DNA of 8,165 bases from JANPII01 sp031424915 (GTDB taxonomy: Bacteria; Pseudomonadota; Alphaproteobacteria; Rickettsiales; Midichloriaceae). Both the position numbers and the translations under genes were made by a program. Where the stretch lies: NCBI GenBank assembly GCA_031424915.1, contig JANPII010000174.1, positions 1 through 8,165 on the forward strand. The letters are read 5' to 3'. Under the pieces are notes generated by a model. The model saw only the letters and a program-made list of their open reading frames with translations. It was not told where the DNA came from and did no database searches. Positions 1 through 5,243 of this stretch are shown one piece after another. How positions within the stretch are numbered: position 1 is the stretch's first letter; each line of letters begins with the position of its first letter.

Positions 1-1065
1 CGCCGAGCTATAGAAAATATGGATGAATACCGCAAACAGTTAGGTGCACTGCTTAACCCTGCATATAGCATTACAAGCGTGTTGTTCGAGCAACTTAAAG
101 CCAACCCACGGCGCGTAATTTTTGCCGAAGGAGATGAAGAACAGATGATACGTGCAGCAGTCCAATGGAAAAACCAAGGATATGGTACCCCAATCTTAGT
201 GGCCTACGAAGATGGTCTAAGAGTCAAAATGCGCGATATGGGTTTGAAAGAAGAATTAGAAGGCATAGAAGTAACCAATGCCGCCCTACACCCCCTTACA
301 GAGCATTTTATTGAGCGCCTATACCTTAAGCTGCAGCGCCATGGCTATTTATATCGCGACTGCGCGCGCTTGGTTAAGCGTGACCGTAATATCTTTGCCT
401 CAATGATGATAAGTAATGGAGATGCAGATGCCATGGTCACTGGCTTAACCCGCTCGTATTTCGCTTCAGTTGAAGATGTCACCAAGGTTATTGATACCAA
501 AGAGAATAAGATATTATTTGGCTTGTGTATAGTAACGACGCGGGACCGTACTTTATTCATTGCAGATACTACTATTAATGAATTACCAACAGCAGAGCAG
601 ATGGTGCAGATTGCTATACAAACCGCAGCAGAAGTGCGTGCTATGGGACATGAACCTAGGGTGGCTTTCTTATCATTTTCTAACTTCGGTAATCCAATGC
701 GTGAGAAGGCAGAGCCAGTACGTCAAGCTGTTGCGCTTATGGATCGCTATAATGTCGATTTTGAGTATGATGGAGAGATGGAACCGCATGTGGCGCTTAA
801 CCCAGAAGCGATGCGCGTATACCCCTTCTGTCGCTTATCAAAGCCGGCAAACATACTAATAATGCCTGGCCTGCACAGCGCCAGTATTGTTTCTAACTTA
901 CTGCAAGAGCTAGGAGGATATACTATGATTGGGCCTGTACTATGCGGCTTAACCCAACAGGTGCAGGTGCTGCAGATGTCGGCCAAAGAAGCAGATATCA
1001 TGAACCTAGCTGCTATGGCCGCTAATCGCGCCGCCGCCCAATATACGGTCGAGGGAGGCTGCTAG
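1..1065 (+). CDS. maeB: NADP-dependent malic enzyme, C-terminal phosphotransacetylase-like domain (5' end outside window)
   Basis: The reading frame is open from base 1 and ends at TAG 1063-1065. The 354 visible residues are the PTA/PTB (phosphate acetyltransferase-like) domain that follows the malic and NAD-binding domains in MaeB enzymes. Landmarks are RRVIFAEGDEEQMIRAA near the domain start, the NGDADAMVTG segment, FIADTTINELPTAEQ, EPRVAFLSFSNFG and, near the end, ANILIMPGLHSASI and IGPVLCGL. These match MaeB and not a free-standing Pta, and an in-frame lead-in (RAIENMDEYRKQL) precedes the domain. The first ATG at base 19 lies inside the linker and is unlikely to be the true start. The full enzyme is a cytosolic decarboxylase of malate giving pyruvate, CO2 and NADPH. 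Its PTA-like domain is known to be regulatory and is not expected to be a transacetylase. The gene converges on the acetyltransferase at 1362-1871. Which malic-enzyme subclass it is cannot be seen because the catalytic half is missing. Confidence 0.9.
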   Translation, partial: RRAIENMDEYRKQLGALLNPAYSITSVLFEQLKANPRRVIFAEGDEEQMIRAAVQWKNQGYGTPILVAYEDGLRVKMRDMGLKEELEGIEVTNAALHPLTEHFIERLYLKLQRHGYLYRDCARLVKRDRNIFASMMISNGDADAMVTGLTRSYFASVEDVTKVIDTKENKILFGLCIVTTRDRTLFIADTTINELPTAEQMVQIAIQTAAEVRAMGHEPRVAFLSFSNFGNPMREKAEPVRQAVALMDRYNVDFEYDGEMEPHVALNPEAMRVYPFCRLSKPANILIMPGLHSASIVSNLLQELGGYTMIGPVLCGLTQQVQVLQMSAKEADIMNLAAMAANRAAAQYTVEGGC

Positions 1066-1110
1066 GAGATCAAAGTGTTTAAATAGTACCCCTTTGACGC
1101 CACTTACGCG

Positions 1111-1140
1111 TTCAGCCCGCACCATCTGGTGGAGGCTGAA
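1111..1140. repeat. Imperfect hairpin
   Basis: The arms ttcagcc (1111-1117) and ggctgaa (1134-1140) enclose cacc and ggtg around a four-base loop, with one 2x2 internal mismatch. The stem is GC-rich and lies about 45 bases after the maeB stop. No T-run follows, so it is not a standard intrinsic terminator. It may be part of the same palindromic repeat as 1214-1236. Confidence 0.5.
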
Positions 1141-1213
1141 ATAGGGTAGAGCCTGCCTCCCACTGGCTTGGACTACGGGGTCTATATAGGCTATACATGA
1201 GGCCTTGGAGTAG

Positions 1214-1236
1214 ATACCGCGGTCGAGCCGCGGTAT
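1214..1236. repeat. Perfect 9-bp palindrome, possibly Rickettsiales-type palindromic element
   Basis: Arms ataccgcgg (1214-1222) and ccgcggtat (1228-1236) are perfect complements around the loop tcgag. Read on the minus strand, the region encodes CPVIPRLDRGIYS. I recall a VIPRLDRGI-like phrase as a frequent translation of short palindromic repeats in Rickettsiales genomes. That recollection is not verified here. No T-run follows on either strand, which argues against a terminator as its main identity. The boundaries of any larger repeat unit cannot be set from one copy. Confidence 0.6.
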
Positions 1237-1315
1237 GACAGGGCATGAAATGCAGATTTGCCTAAACCACACATCTGAGCGTACAATGTCGTACTTAAAG
1301 ATCAGCAAAGTATTT

Positions 1316-1341
1316 ATGGCACGCGTTTTTGCGCGTGGCAT
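1316..1341. repeat. Hairpin with T-rich loop
   Basis: Arms cacgcg (1320-1325) and cgcgtg (1332-1337) are perfect complements around the loop tttttg. They are extended by atg/cat beyond one G-G mismatch. The hairpin lies about 20 bases beyond the 3' end of the GNAT gene and could act in ending that transcript. The T-run is in the loop and not after the stem, so this is only a suggestion. Confidence 0.4.
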
Positions 1342-1361
1342 TGGTAAATAAGCGCGCCCCC

Positions 1362-1871
1362 CTACCCCGCGGTGTTACACTCCATCATCACTGAGGAGCT
1401 ACCATCCTCCCATTCCTTGATACCTAGGCTATAAAATCCAAACTGCTCGTACCATTTGGATATCGTCATATCTACGGTAAAGAGATAGAGGCGCGAAAAT
1501 CCTATCTCTTGGTTTATCTTAATTGCAGCCCTAACCAGAGCTGCCCCCACTCCATTATTACGTAGCTCAGGACGAACACATAACGCACCTAAACAGGGCA
1601 CTATATAAGGCTTGATATCTTCAGAGGCACGTATACAGCACATACCTATAGGCTCGTCATCAAGCACTGCAGTTATAGCTATAGGAATTTGGTCCGCATT
1701 TAGCTGCTCAGATAATATCTGCTCCATACGTGATGCAGTATAATCTTCACCCCAAGCTTCTCCTAGTGCATCATGCCATATTTTACTCAATGTCGGTATA
1801 TGCTGCGGGCAATCCCTTAAAGGGGATATCTGTATTTGCTGGCTAGCTCTGGCCTTTTGCTTGAAATTCAT
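1362..1871 (-). CDS. GNAT-family N-acetyltransferase
   Basis: This 169-residue protein is a single GNAT domain, of usual length for the family. The acetyl-CoA pyrophosphate-binding motif A is visible as LCVRPELRNNGVGAALVRAA (residues 97-116), with the R/QxxGxG/A signature at R104-A110. The motif B region ends with KWYEQFGFYSLG (139-150), where the tyrosine is the usual candidate general acid. These enzymes move an acetyl group from acetyl-CoA to an amine, but the substrate cannot be read from the sequence. The acidic N-terminal part (roughly residues 28-60) would form the acceptor-binding side. The ATG at 1869-1871 is preceded by an AGAG ribosome-binding site about eight bases upstream. The gene stands alone, convergent with maeB and divergent from the tRNA unit. 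The family call is firm; function is unknown. Confidence 0.88.
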   Translation of the reverse strand: MNFKQKARASQQIQISPLRDCPQHIPTLSKIWHDALGEAWGEDYTASRMEQILSEQLNADQIPIAITAVLDDEPIGMCCIRASEDIKPYIVPCLGALCVRPELRNNGVGAALVRAAIKINQEIGFSRLYLFTVDMTISKWYEQFGFYSLGIKEWEDGSSSVMMECNTAG

Positions 1872-1906
1872 ATTAACACTCTTTTATACACAAATTTATT
1901 CAGCAG

Positions 1907-1935
1907 AGATTGCTATGAAAAAATTTTGCTGTCAA
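1907..1935 (-). promoter_or_regulatory. Possible promoter of the GNAT gene
   Basis: A perfect TTGACA lies on the minus strand at 1930-1935, upstream of the GNAT start. With a 17-base spacer the -10 would be CAATCT (1907-1912), a poor match to TATAAT. The -35 is convincing; the -10 is not. Confidence 0.3.
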
Positions 1936-1993
1936 GTATATATATTTTATTAAATAACAAAACAGTATATTATTTGAATGATATGATAACTCA

Positions 1994-2023
1994 TTAACAT
2001 TTAAGGATCACTTATATTACAAT
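1994..2023 (+). promoter_or_regulatory. Sigma70-type promoter upstream of mini-ORF and tRNA genes
   Basis: TTAACA (1994-1999) and TACAAT (2018-2023) each match the sigma70 consensus at five of six bases and are 18 bases apart. Initiation would fall near 2030, directly before the AAGGAG and ATG of the mini-ORF. No other promoter of this quality precedes tRNA-His, so it may drive the tRNA unit. A second, weaker pair (TTGCAG 2055-2060, TAAAAG 2078-2083, spacing 17) lies closer to the tRNA. Confidence 0.5.
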
Positions 2024-2041
2024 CTAGGCTAAAGGAGCAAT

Positions 2042-2080
2042 ATGGTTTTTAGGATTGCAGGTTATAAGAAAATAGTGTAA
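2042..2080 (+). other. 12-codon mini-ORF with strong ribosome-binding site
   Basis: ATG at 2042-2044 is preceded by AAAGGAG at ideal spacing (five bases), and the frame ends at TAA 2078-2080. The product would be MVFRIAGYKKIV. It lies just after a good promoter and 57 bases before tRNA-His. It could be a short translated leader, the surviving 5' end of a lost gene, or chance. There are no repeated codons or attenuator-like hairpins to indicate a leader peptide that senses an amino acid. Confidence 0.25.
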
Positions 2081-2121
2081 AAGTATGCTGCGCCGGTATT
2101 AGTTATTACCGCCGCTACTTG

Positions 2122-2224
2122 AAGTAAAAAGTGTATGGCGGACGTAGCTCAGTTGGTTAGAGCGCAAGTTTGTGGCACTTGAGGCCGCGGGTTCAATTCC
2201 CGTCGTTCGCCCCATTTTTTACTT
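2122..2224 (+). repeat. Inverted repeat flanking tRNA-His (leader-trailer pairing)
   Basis: aagtaaaaagtg (2122-2133) just before the tRNA is complementary to cattttttactt (2213-2224) at its 3' end, with one G-U pair. In the precursor RNA these arms would form a 12-bp helix stacked near the acceptor stem. The right arm includes the C and A of the encoded CCA end. Such pairing can influence maturation by RNase P and 3' processing. The run of six T at 2215-2220 might also slow polymerase. Confidence 0.45.
2137..2214 (+). tRNA. tRNA-His (anticodon GTG), CCA encoded
   Basis: A full cloverleaf can be drawn. The 7-bp acceptor stem gcggacg/cgttcgc contains one G-T wobble. T8-A9, a D-arm with GGTTAG, anticodon stem caagt/acttg (2165-2169, 2177-2181) with loop ttgtggc, and T-arm gcggg-ttcaatt-cccgt follow. 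The anticodon GTG is at 2172-2174. The extra G at position -1 (2137) pairing with discriminator C73 (2211) is the identity element that histidyl-tRNA synthetase recognises. CCA is encoded at 2212-2214. It probably shares a transcript with tRNA-fMet 66 bases downstream. Confidence 0.97.
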
Positions 2225-2280
2225 GCTATATATAATTGGGTACATTATACTGCGCTACGTACTTTGGTACTTATTCATGT

Positions 2281-2357
<77 letters not shown>

Positions 2358-2417
2358 GTACTTGTTTGAAACTTATCCTTCCTTATAGCGCCCTCATATT
2401 GAACGTCGATGCTTTTT

Positions 2418-2568
2418 ATACCAAGTTTAGGAAATAAGTGCACAGCAAGAATTTTTGAGGAATTTTGGCATACCTTTGAAACGCCTGTATTCAAATACTT
2501 GCGCGAAAATGCTAAAATTACCAAAAAGGCGCCACTTCAAGTGTATAGTTATTTCCTAAATTTGGTAT
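2418..2568. repeat. 151-bp imperfect palindrome, MITE candidate
   Basis: Arms 2418-2437 and 2549-2568 are complementary over 20 bases, with a single G-T pair. Inside them lie further nested complements: ttttt at 2452-2456 with aaaaa at 2523-2527, aattttggca (2461-2470) with tgctaaaatt (2510-2519), and tttgaa (2475-2480) with ttcaaa (2490-2495). The unit could thus fold into one long interrupted hairpin. TA at 2419-2420 and at 2566-2567 would be the target duplication if the ends are CCAAG/AAATTGG-like termini of an IS630/Tc1-mariner-type non-autonomous element about 145 bp long. There is no transposase. Open frames run through it on both strands, but I do not consider them genes. It lies about 60 bases after tRNA-fMet. 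Confidence 0.5.
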
Positions 2569-2830
2569 TAGATGCCCAAGCCAAGAGAAAGGCTTACAGG
2601 TTGTAGACCTCATAAGTTGGGCTATATTTAGATATTATGAGCACGGAGACAGCACATACTATAATATAATTAGAAGAATGATATCAGAAGATAACTCTTT
2701 GTTTCCATAGCAAAAAGCCCTATACGCATTTCACCCTTTATTAAGAGGTCGAGGAACACTCCGGAGCCCCACATATAGGGAACTTACATCTACTACTTTT
2801 ATGAGTATATACTAAGTTCTCGCCTATGGC
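2569..2830. other. Gene-free stretch with scattered small inverted repeats
   Basis: I see no gene between the palindrome and the toxin-antitoxin promoter. Visible structures are short. gccc/gggc (2574-2577, 2619-2622) encloses two hairpins, aagcc/ggctt (2578-2582, 2591-2595) and aggt/acct (2598-2601, 2607-2610). Further pairs are ccctata/tataggg (2718-2724, 2774-2780), the palindrome ctccggag (2759-2766) and gaactta/taagttc (2780-2786, 2813-2819). A TATAAT at 2660-2665 has no matching -35. This may be eroded mobile or genic DNA. Confidence 0.45.
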
Positions 2831-2859
2831 TTGATTATTTAAGTAAATACTTATATACT
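2831..2859 (+). promoter_or_regulatory. Promoter of the toxin-antitoxin operon
   Basis: TTGATT (2831-2836) and TATACT (2854-2859) are separated by 17 bases, an ideal sigma70 arrangement. The predicted start near 2866 gives a short leader of about 20 bases before the antitoxin ATG. The spacer and -10 overlap the operator-like repeats at 2841-2860. Confidence 0.6.
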
Positions 2860-2860
2860 T
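2841..2860 (+). promoter_or_regulatory. Operator-like repeats for antitoxin autorepression
   Basis: aagta/tactt (2841-2845, 2848-2852) form an inverted repeat around two A bases. The right half-site atactt recurs eight bases later (2855-2860). The array covers the promoter spacer and -10, where ribbon-helix-helix antitoxins usually bind to repress their own operon. Placement and symmetry support the call; binding is inferred. Confidence 0.45.
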
Positions 2861-2887
2861 AAAGCAGTAATTTAATTGAGAGTTGTT

Positions 2888-3127
2888 ATGCCTAATGTAC
2901 GAATGAGTATTGATGTACCAAAAGAGTTACATAAAGCCATAAAGGCCCACTCCGCTTTGAAAGAAGAGACTATCAAAGACTATGTGGTAGAAGCAATAGT
3001 AGAAAGAATGCATAAGGACAGAGCGCTTAATCAGCTTACCACCAAGACGTTACAAGATTCTGATAATAACAAAGGTTTGAAAATTTACGGCAATCTTGAG
3101 GAGCTCTACAAAAAGTTGGGTATATGA
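2888..3127 (+). CDS. Ribbon-helix-helix antitoxin of a YafQ-type toxin-antitoxin pair
   Basis: The 79-residue product begins VRMSIDVPKELHKAIKAHS, a typical ribbon-helix-helix N-terminus. The strand VRMSIDV would enter the DNA major groove as a dimer, followed by helix A (about residues 11-26) and helix B (about 28-45, TIKDYVVEAIVERMH). The C-terminal part, to NLEELYKKLGI, would wrap and block the toxin. I chose ATG 2888 because GAGAG lies five bases upstream; an in-frame TTG at 2876 would add four residues but lacks its own site. The stop overlaps the toxin start as ATGA (3124-3127), so translation is coupled. By analogy with DinJ-YafQ it neutralises the toxin and represses the operon. The family (DinJ/RelB-like RHH) is clear from layout and fold, but close homology to DinJ cannot be judged. 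Confidence 0.85.
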   Translation: MPNVRMSIDVPKELHKAIKAHSALKEETIKDYVVEAIVERMHKDRALNQLTTKTLQDSDNNKGLKIYGNLEELYKKLGI

Positions 3128-3399
3128 ACAATAACCTTAAGGTCATCACTACCACGCAATTCGAGAAAGACGTACTGTTAATGAAAAAGCTTGGGAAAAA
3201 TATAGGGAAGTTGAAACAACTACTTGCTTTGCTAGTTGAACAAGCAATGCTACCGAAAAAGTATTGCAATCACAAGCTAAAGGGTAATTTTAGCAGCAGA
3301 TGGGAGTGCCATATTGAACCTGATTGGCTATTAATATACCATATGGATGAAGATATTTTGAAGCTGGAAAGAACCGGTACTCATTCTGACTTATTTTAA
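3124..3399 (+). CDS. yafQ: YafQ-family ribosome-dependent mRNA interferase toxin
   Basis: The 91-residue protein aligns almost without gaps to E. coli YafQ. Every residue I recall as important in YafQ is at the same number: H50, H63, D67, W68, R83, H87 and F91. The signature is CHIEPDWLLIY (62-72) followed by ERTGTHSDLF (82-91). YafQ enters the ribosomal A site and cuts mRNA during translation, and the RHH antitoxin holds it inactive. The N-terminal half (residues 12-40) is the helical platform seen in the RelE superfamily. The gene shares ATGA with the antitoxin stop, the standard antitoxin-first arrangement. There is no truncation or frameshift, so the toxin looks active. Its base composition is AT-rich compared with the valS operon, consistent with, but not proof of, acquisition. 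No strong terminator follows. Confidence 0.93.
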   Translation: MNNNLKVITTTQFEKDVLLMKKLGKNIGKLKQLLALLVEQAMLPKKYCNHKLKGNFSSRWECHIEPDWLLIYHMDEDILKLERTGTHSDLF

Positions 3400-3541
3400 T
3401 GGATATAAATTACCCAGATAAATGAAAGGGTAGTCTTTGCTAGGAAGGCAAATTTACTTTTTTCAAAAGCAATTGCCATAATTTAAAATATTGCTAAGAT
3501 AATTTTGTATGACAAAAATCCCCCTTGCTATTTATATCCAT
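3399..3541. repeat. 143-bp spacer bounded by perfect 12-bp inverted repeats
   Basis: atggatataaat (3399-3410) and atttatatccat (3530-3541) are perfect complements. The left arm begins on the last base of the toxin stop and the right arm lies across the promoter of the membrane-protein gene. Inside are smaller hairpins: taccc/gggta (3411-3415, 3428-3432), tttgc/gcaaa (3436-3440, 3448-3452) followed by a T-rich stretch, and agcaat/attgct (3468-3473, 3490-3495). The tttgc hairpin plus ttactttttt is the best candidate for ending the toxin transcript, but the stem is short. The unit could be a small mobile element. In DNA this AT-rich, a 12-bp match over this distance is only mildly unexpected. 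Confidence 0.35.
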
Positions 3542-3553
3542 ATGCAGTATAAT
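3525..3553 (+). promoter_or_regulatory. Promoter of the membrane-protein gene
   Basis: TTGCTA (3525-3530) and a perfect TATAAT (3548-3553) lie 17 bases apart. Initiation near 3560 leaves a leader of about 40 bases before ATG 3600. This also excludes the in-frame TTG at 3525 as a start, because it is the -35 element. The -35 sits at the edge of the 12-bp inverted repeat. Confidence 0.6.
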
Positions 3554-3599
3554 ATGCACCATAACTGTAATTATATTTAACAAATCTAGAGATATCAAA

Positions 3600-4157
3600 A
3601 TGAAAAATGTTCCAGTAATAGCAGGCGGCGTTATATTTGTGGCCTCATTAACACCCATAATGTCTACAATAGTTTTGGGCATAGGTTCTAATACTATGCT
3701 TATGACCTCTACCATTATATTTGGAACATTGGCAGGAACTGGTGCTTTATTAGCAATAGTAGGATGTGCTAGTGAAAATAAAAACGATGAATCCCTCACC
3801 AATTCTGGAGTAGGTGGATTTCTACTAGGCGCTATACCATTAATGCCTTGTTTGCTTGCAGGTGGTGCTATTGGCCTAACCACACAAGCGGTATTGCCTC
3901 AAGCACTTGGTGGCATGTTCTTAGCCGAGACCGGGATATGCAGTGAACTAGCGCTAAGTGGAGCTTCAGTATTCGGAGCAGACGCACTCATAGCTTTGTC
4001 CGGAGCAGTGATACTAGCACTAGCTATTGGTATCAGTAAGTTAGCGAGCAGAGGATCTGAAGTGGATTATACAGGATCTGGATATTATACAGTACCTGAA
4101 ATGTATAATGACAAACAACAAGGCTACCACCAGCAAGGCTCCTACCAATATCAATAA
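3600..4157 (+). CDS. Unrecognised small membrane protein with four hydrophobic segments
   Basis: I do not recognise this 185-residue protein. It has four hydrophobic segments at about residues 4-28, 33-56, 70-94 and 126-147. They are rich in glycine and alanine (FGTLAGTGALLAIVG; GGFLLGAIPLMPCLLAGGA), which suggests closely packed helices. A short polar loop (ASENKNDESLTN, 57-68) separates the second and third. The tail (148-185) is hydrophilic and rich in Tyr, Gln and Gly, ending QQGSYQYQ. It would lie in the inner membrane. No catalytic or transport motif is apparent. The ATG follows TAGAGA at suitable spacing, and the promoter at 3525-3553 excludes the earlier TTG. It stands alone in its direction, with only three bases between its stop and the stop of convergent lptG, so both transcripts must run into each other. 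A holin-like, effector-like or envelope role is possible, but nothing decides between them. Confidence 0.7.
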   Translation: MKNVPVIAGGVIFVASLTPIMSTIVLGIGSNTMLMTSTIIFGTLAGTGALLAIVGCASENKNDESLTNSGVGGFLLGAIPLMPCLLAGGAIGLTTQAVLPQALGGMFLAETGICSELALSGASVFGADALIALSGAVILALAIGISKLASRGSEVDYTGSGYYTVPEMYNDKQQGYHQQGSYQYQ

Positions 4158-4160
4158 AAC

Positions 4161-5243
4161 CTAATGCTCCTCATGGTGCAACAGCATATAACACCCCAGC
4201 AGTGTGCATAACAGGGCTGGTAAAATTGCTGCTACAGCTAGGTTTATAGCGCCTGAAGTGCCAAAGGCTGTGATGATGTCATTAGCAAAGTGAATGACTA
4301 ACACCGCCATAATACCTCGAACTATAGAGGCGCCCGCTCGATTCTGCCTTGGTGTAAGGTTTATAAAACCTGCACTAAGCAGGGTCATAGCTATAAAAAA
4401 CAATGGCATAGCTAGCAGCTGGTATAGGTATAGCTTATGGCGTAACACTGGAAAACCTGCTTCCTGTGCCTCCCTAATAAAGGCTGGCAACTTCAGCATC
4501 GCCACAGTCTGCGGAGGGGTGATGCTATCTTGCAGCTGCGCAAAAGTCAGCGAAGTAGCAAACGCAAGCTGGGGCAAGAACTGCTCTACATACTCAGAGG
4601 TGGTGATAAGCACATTATGCAACACTAAATCCTTTTCCATAAGCGTTGCTCTTCCTGCTTCAATGCGGCGTACAAAACGGCCATCATCATCCATTACAAA
4701 AATAATCACTTCGAATAGCTCATGCTGGCTTTGATCAATACGCATAGCATGAATAATTAAGGTCTCCTCCTCATCGTATTGCCTTAGCCACACTCCCTTA
4801 GAAGCTAGTGCCAGAAGGCTGCTATGTCCTTTTAACTCACTTGCCTCAATATGTTCATATCGGCTAAGCATTGAGGCGCCTATTGGATTCATAATAAATA
4901 GGCATATTACGCTAAACATTAAAGATACCAGGATCGCAGGTAATAGTATCTGCCAAATTGACATACCAAGTGTTCTGCATACCACTAGCTCCTGACACCG
5001 GGCCATATTGGAATAAAACAAAAGGCTAGATAAAAATACAACCAGCGGCAAAATATGCTGAACATGCCCATAATTCTTAAGCAGCGCCATACCCAAGATA
5101 ACACTGGTGGTCAGCCTTGTACTGGCTATACGCATAAGTTCCATGCTATCAAACAGCCACATAATACCGGCTACCGTTGCTAATGCAGTCAACAAGTAAT
5201 AAGCATATCGTCGCGCAATGTATAGACTTAAGGTAAATGGCAT
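4161..5243 (-). CDS. lptG: LptG-like permease of the lipopolysaccharide export ABC transporter
   Basis: This 360-residue protein has the YjgP/YjgQ layout of LptF and LptG. Three N-terminal membrane helices (about residues 12-32, 62-80, 97-118) are followed by a beta-jellyroll periplasmic domain (about 120-265) and three C-terminal helices (about 272-294, 306-325, 332-355). I favour LptG over LptF because of TPPQTVAMLKLPAFI followed by EAGFPVLRHKLYLYQLLAMP (261-280), which resembles the LptG stretch before helix 4. With LptF and the ATPase LptB it extracts LPS from the inner membrane and passes it to LptC and LptA. Neither partner is in the window. The segment QELVVCRTLGMS (84-95) corresponds to the coupling helix that contacts LptB. 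The start lies inside the end of valS, overlapping by 16 bases, and no good ribosome-binding site is visible, so coupled translation is likely. LptF remains a lesser alternative. Confidence 0.87.
   Translation of the reverse strand: MPFTLSLYIARRYAYYLLTALATVAGIMWLFDSMELMRIASTRLTTSVILGMALLKNYGHVQHILPLVVFLSSLLFYSNMARCQELVVCRTLGMSIWQILLPAILVSLMFSVICLFIMNPIGASMLSRYEHIEASELKGHSSLLALASKGVWLRQYDEEETLIIHAMRIDQSQHELFEVIIFVMDDDGRFVRRIEAGRATLMEKDLVLHNVLITTSEYVEQFLPQLAFATSLTFAQLQDSITPPQTVAMLKLPAFIREAQEAGFPVLRHKLYLYQLLAMPLFFIAMTLLSAGFINLTPRQNRAGASIVRGIMAVLVIHFANDIITAFGTSGAINLAVAAILPALLCTLLGCYMLLHHEEH

Larger units (their letters stand above)
1066..1361. other. Hairpin-rich spacer between convergent genes
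   Basis: This roughly 300-base spacer separates the convergent maeB and GNAT genes. I see no convincing gene. A 111-codon frame on the minus strand (1006-1341) is open but runs into maeB and consists largely of palindromic sequence. Three clear hairpins lie at 1111-1140, 1214-1236 and 1316-1341, and a weaker tcaaag/ctttga pair sits at 1070-1075 and 1092-1097, just after the maeB stop. None has the GC stem plus following T-run of a textbook terminator in either direction, although hairpins here could help stop both converging transcripts. The central part is richer in GC than the AT-rich spacers elsewhere in the window, as expected for an inserted repeat. Confidence 0.6.

Noticed and set aside
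1006..1341. 111-codon open frame on the minus strand after maeB
   Set aside because: It overlaps the end of maeB, includes palindromic repeat sequence, has no visible ribosome-binding site, and its product resembles a repeat translation and not a protein family.
2215..2224. Six-T run after tRNA-His as an intrinsic terminator
   Set aside because: No compact GC stem directly precedes it apart from the tRNA itself, and tRNA-fMet follows shortly, so read-through is more likely.
2841..2860. Short repeats upstream of the antitoxin as a CRISPR or iteron array
   Set aside because: There are only two to three half-sites of five to six bases, placed on a promoter; this fits an operator and not an array or origin.
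3525..3599. TTG start giving a 210-residue membrane protein with an additional hydrophobic N-terminus
   Set aside because: The TTG is the -35 box of a very good promoter whose transcript would begin near 3560. ATG 3600 has a suitable ribosome-binding site.
3494..3883. 129-codon frame antisense to the membrane protein
   Set aside because: It is the shadow of a hydrophobic coding region; the sense frame has promoter, ribosome-binding site and plausible topology.
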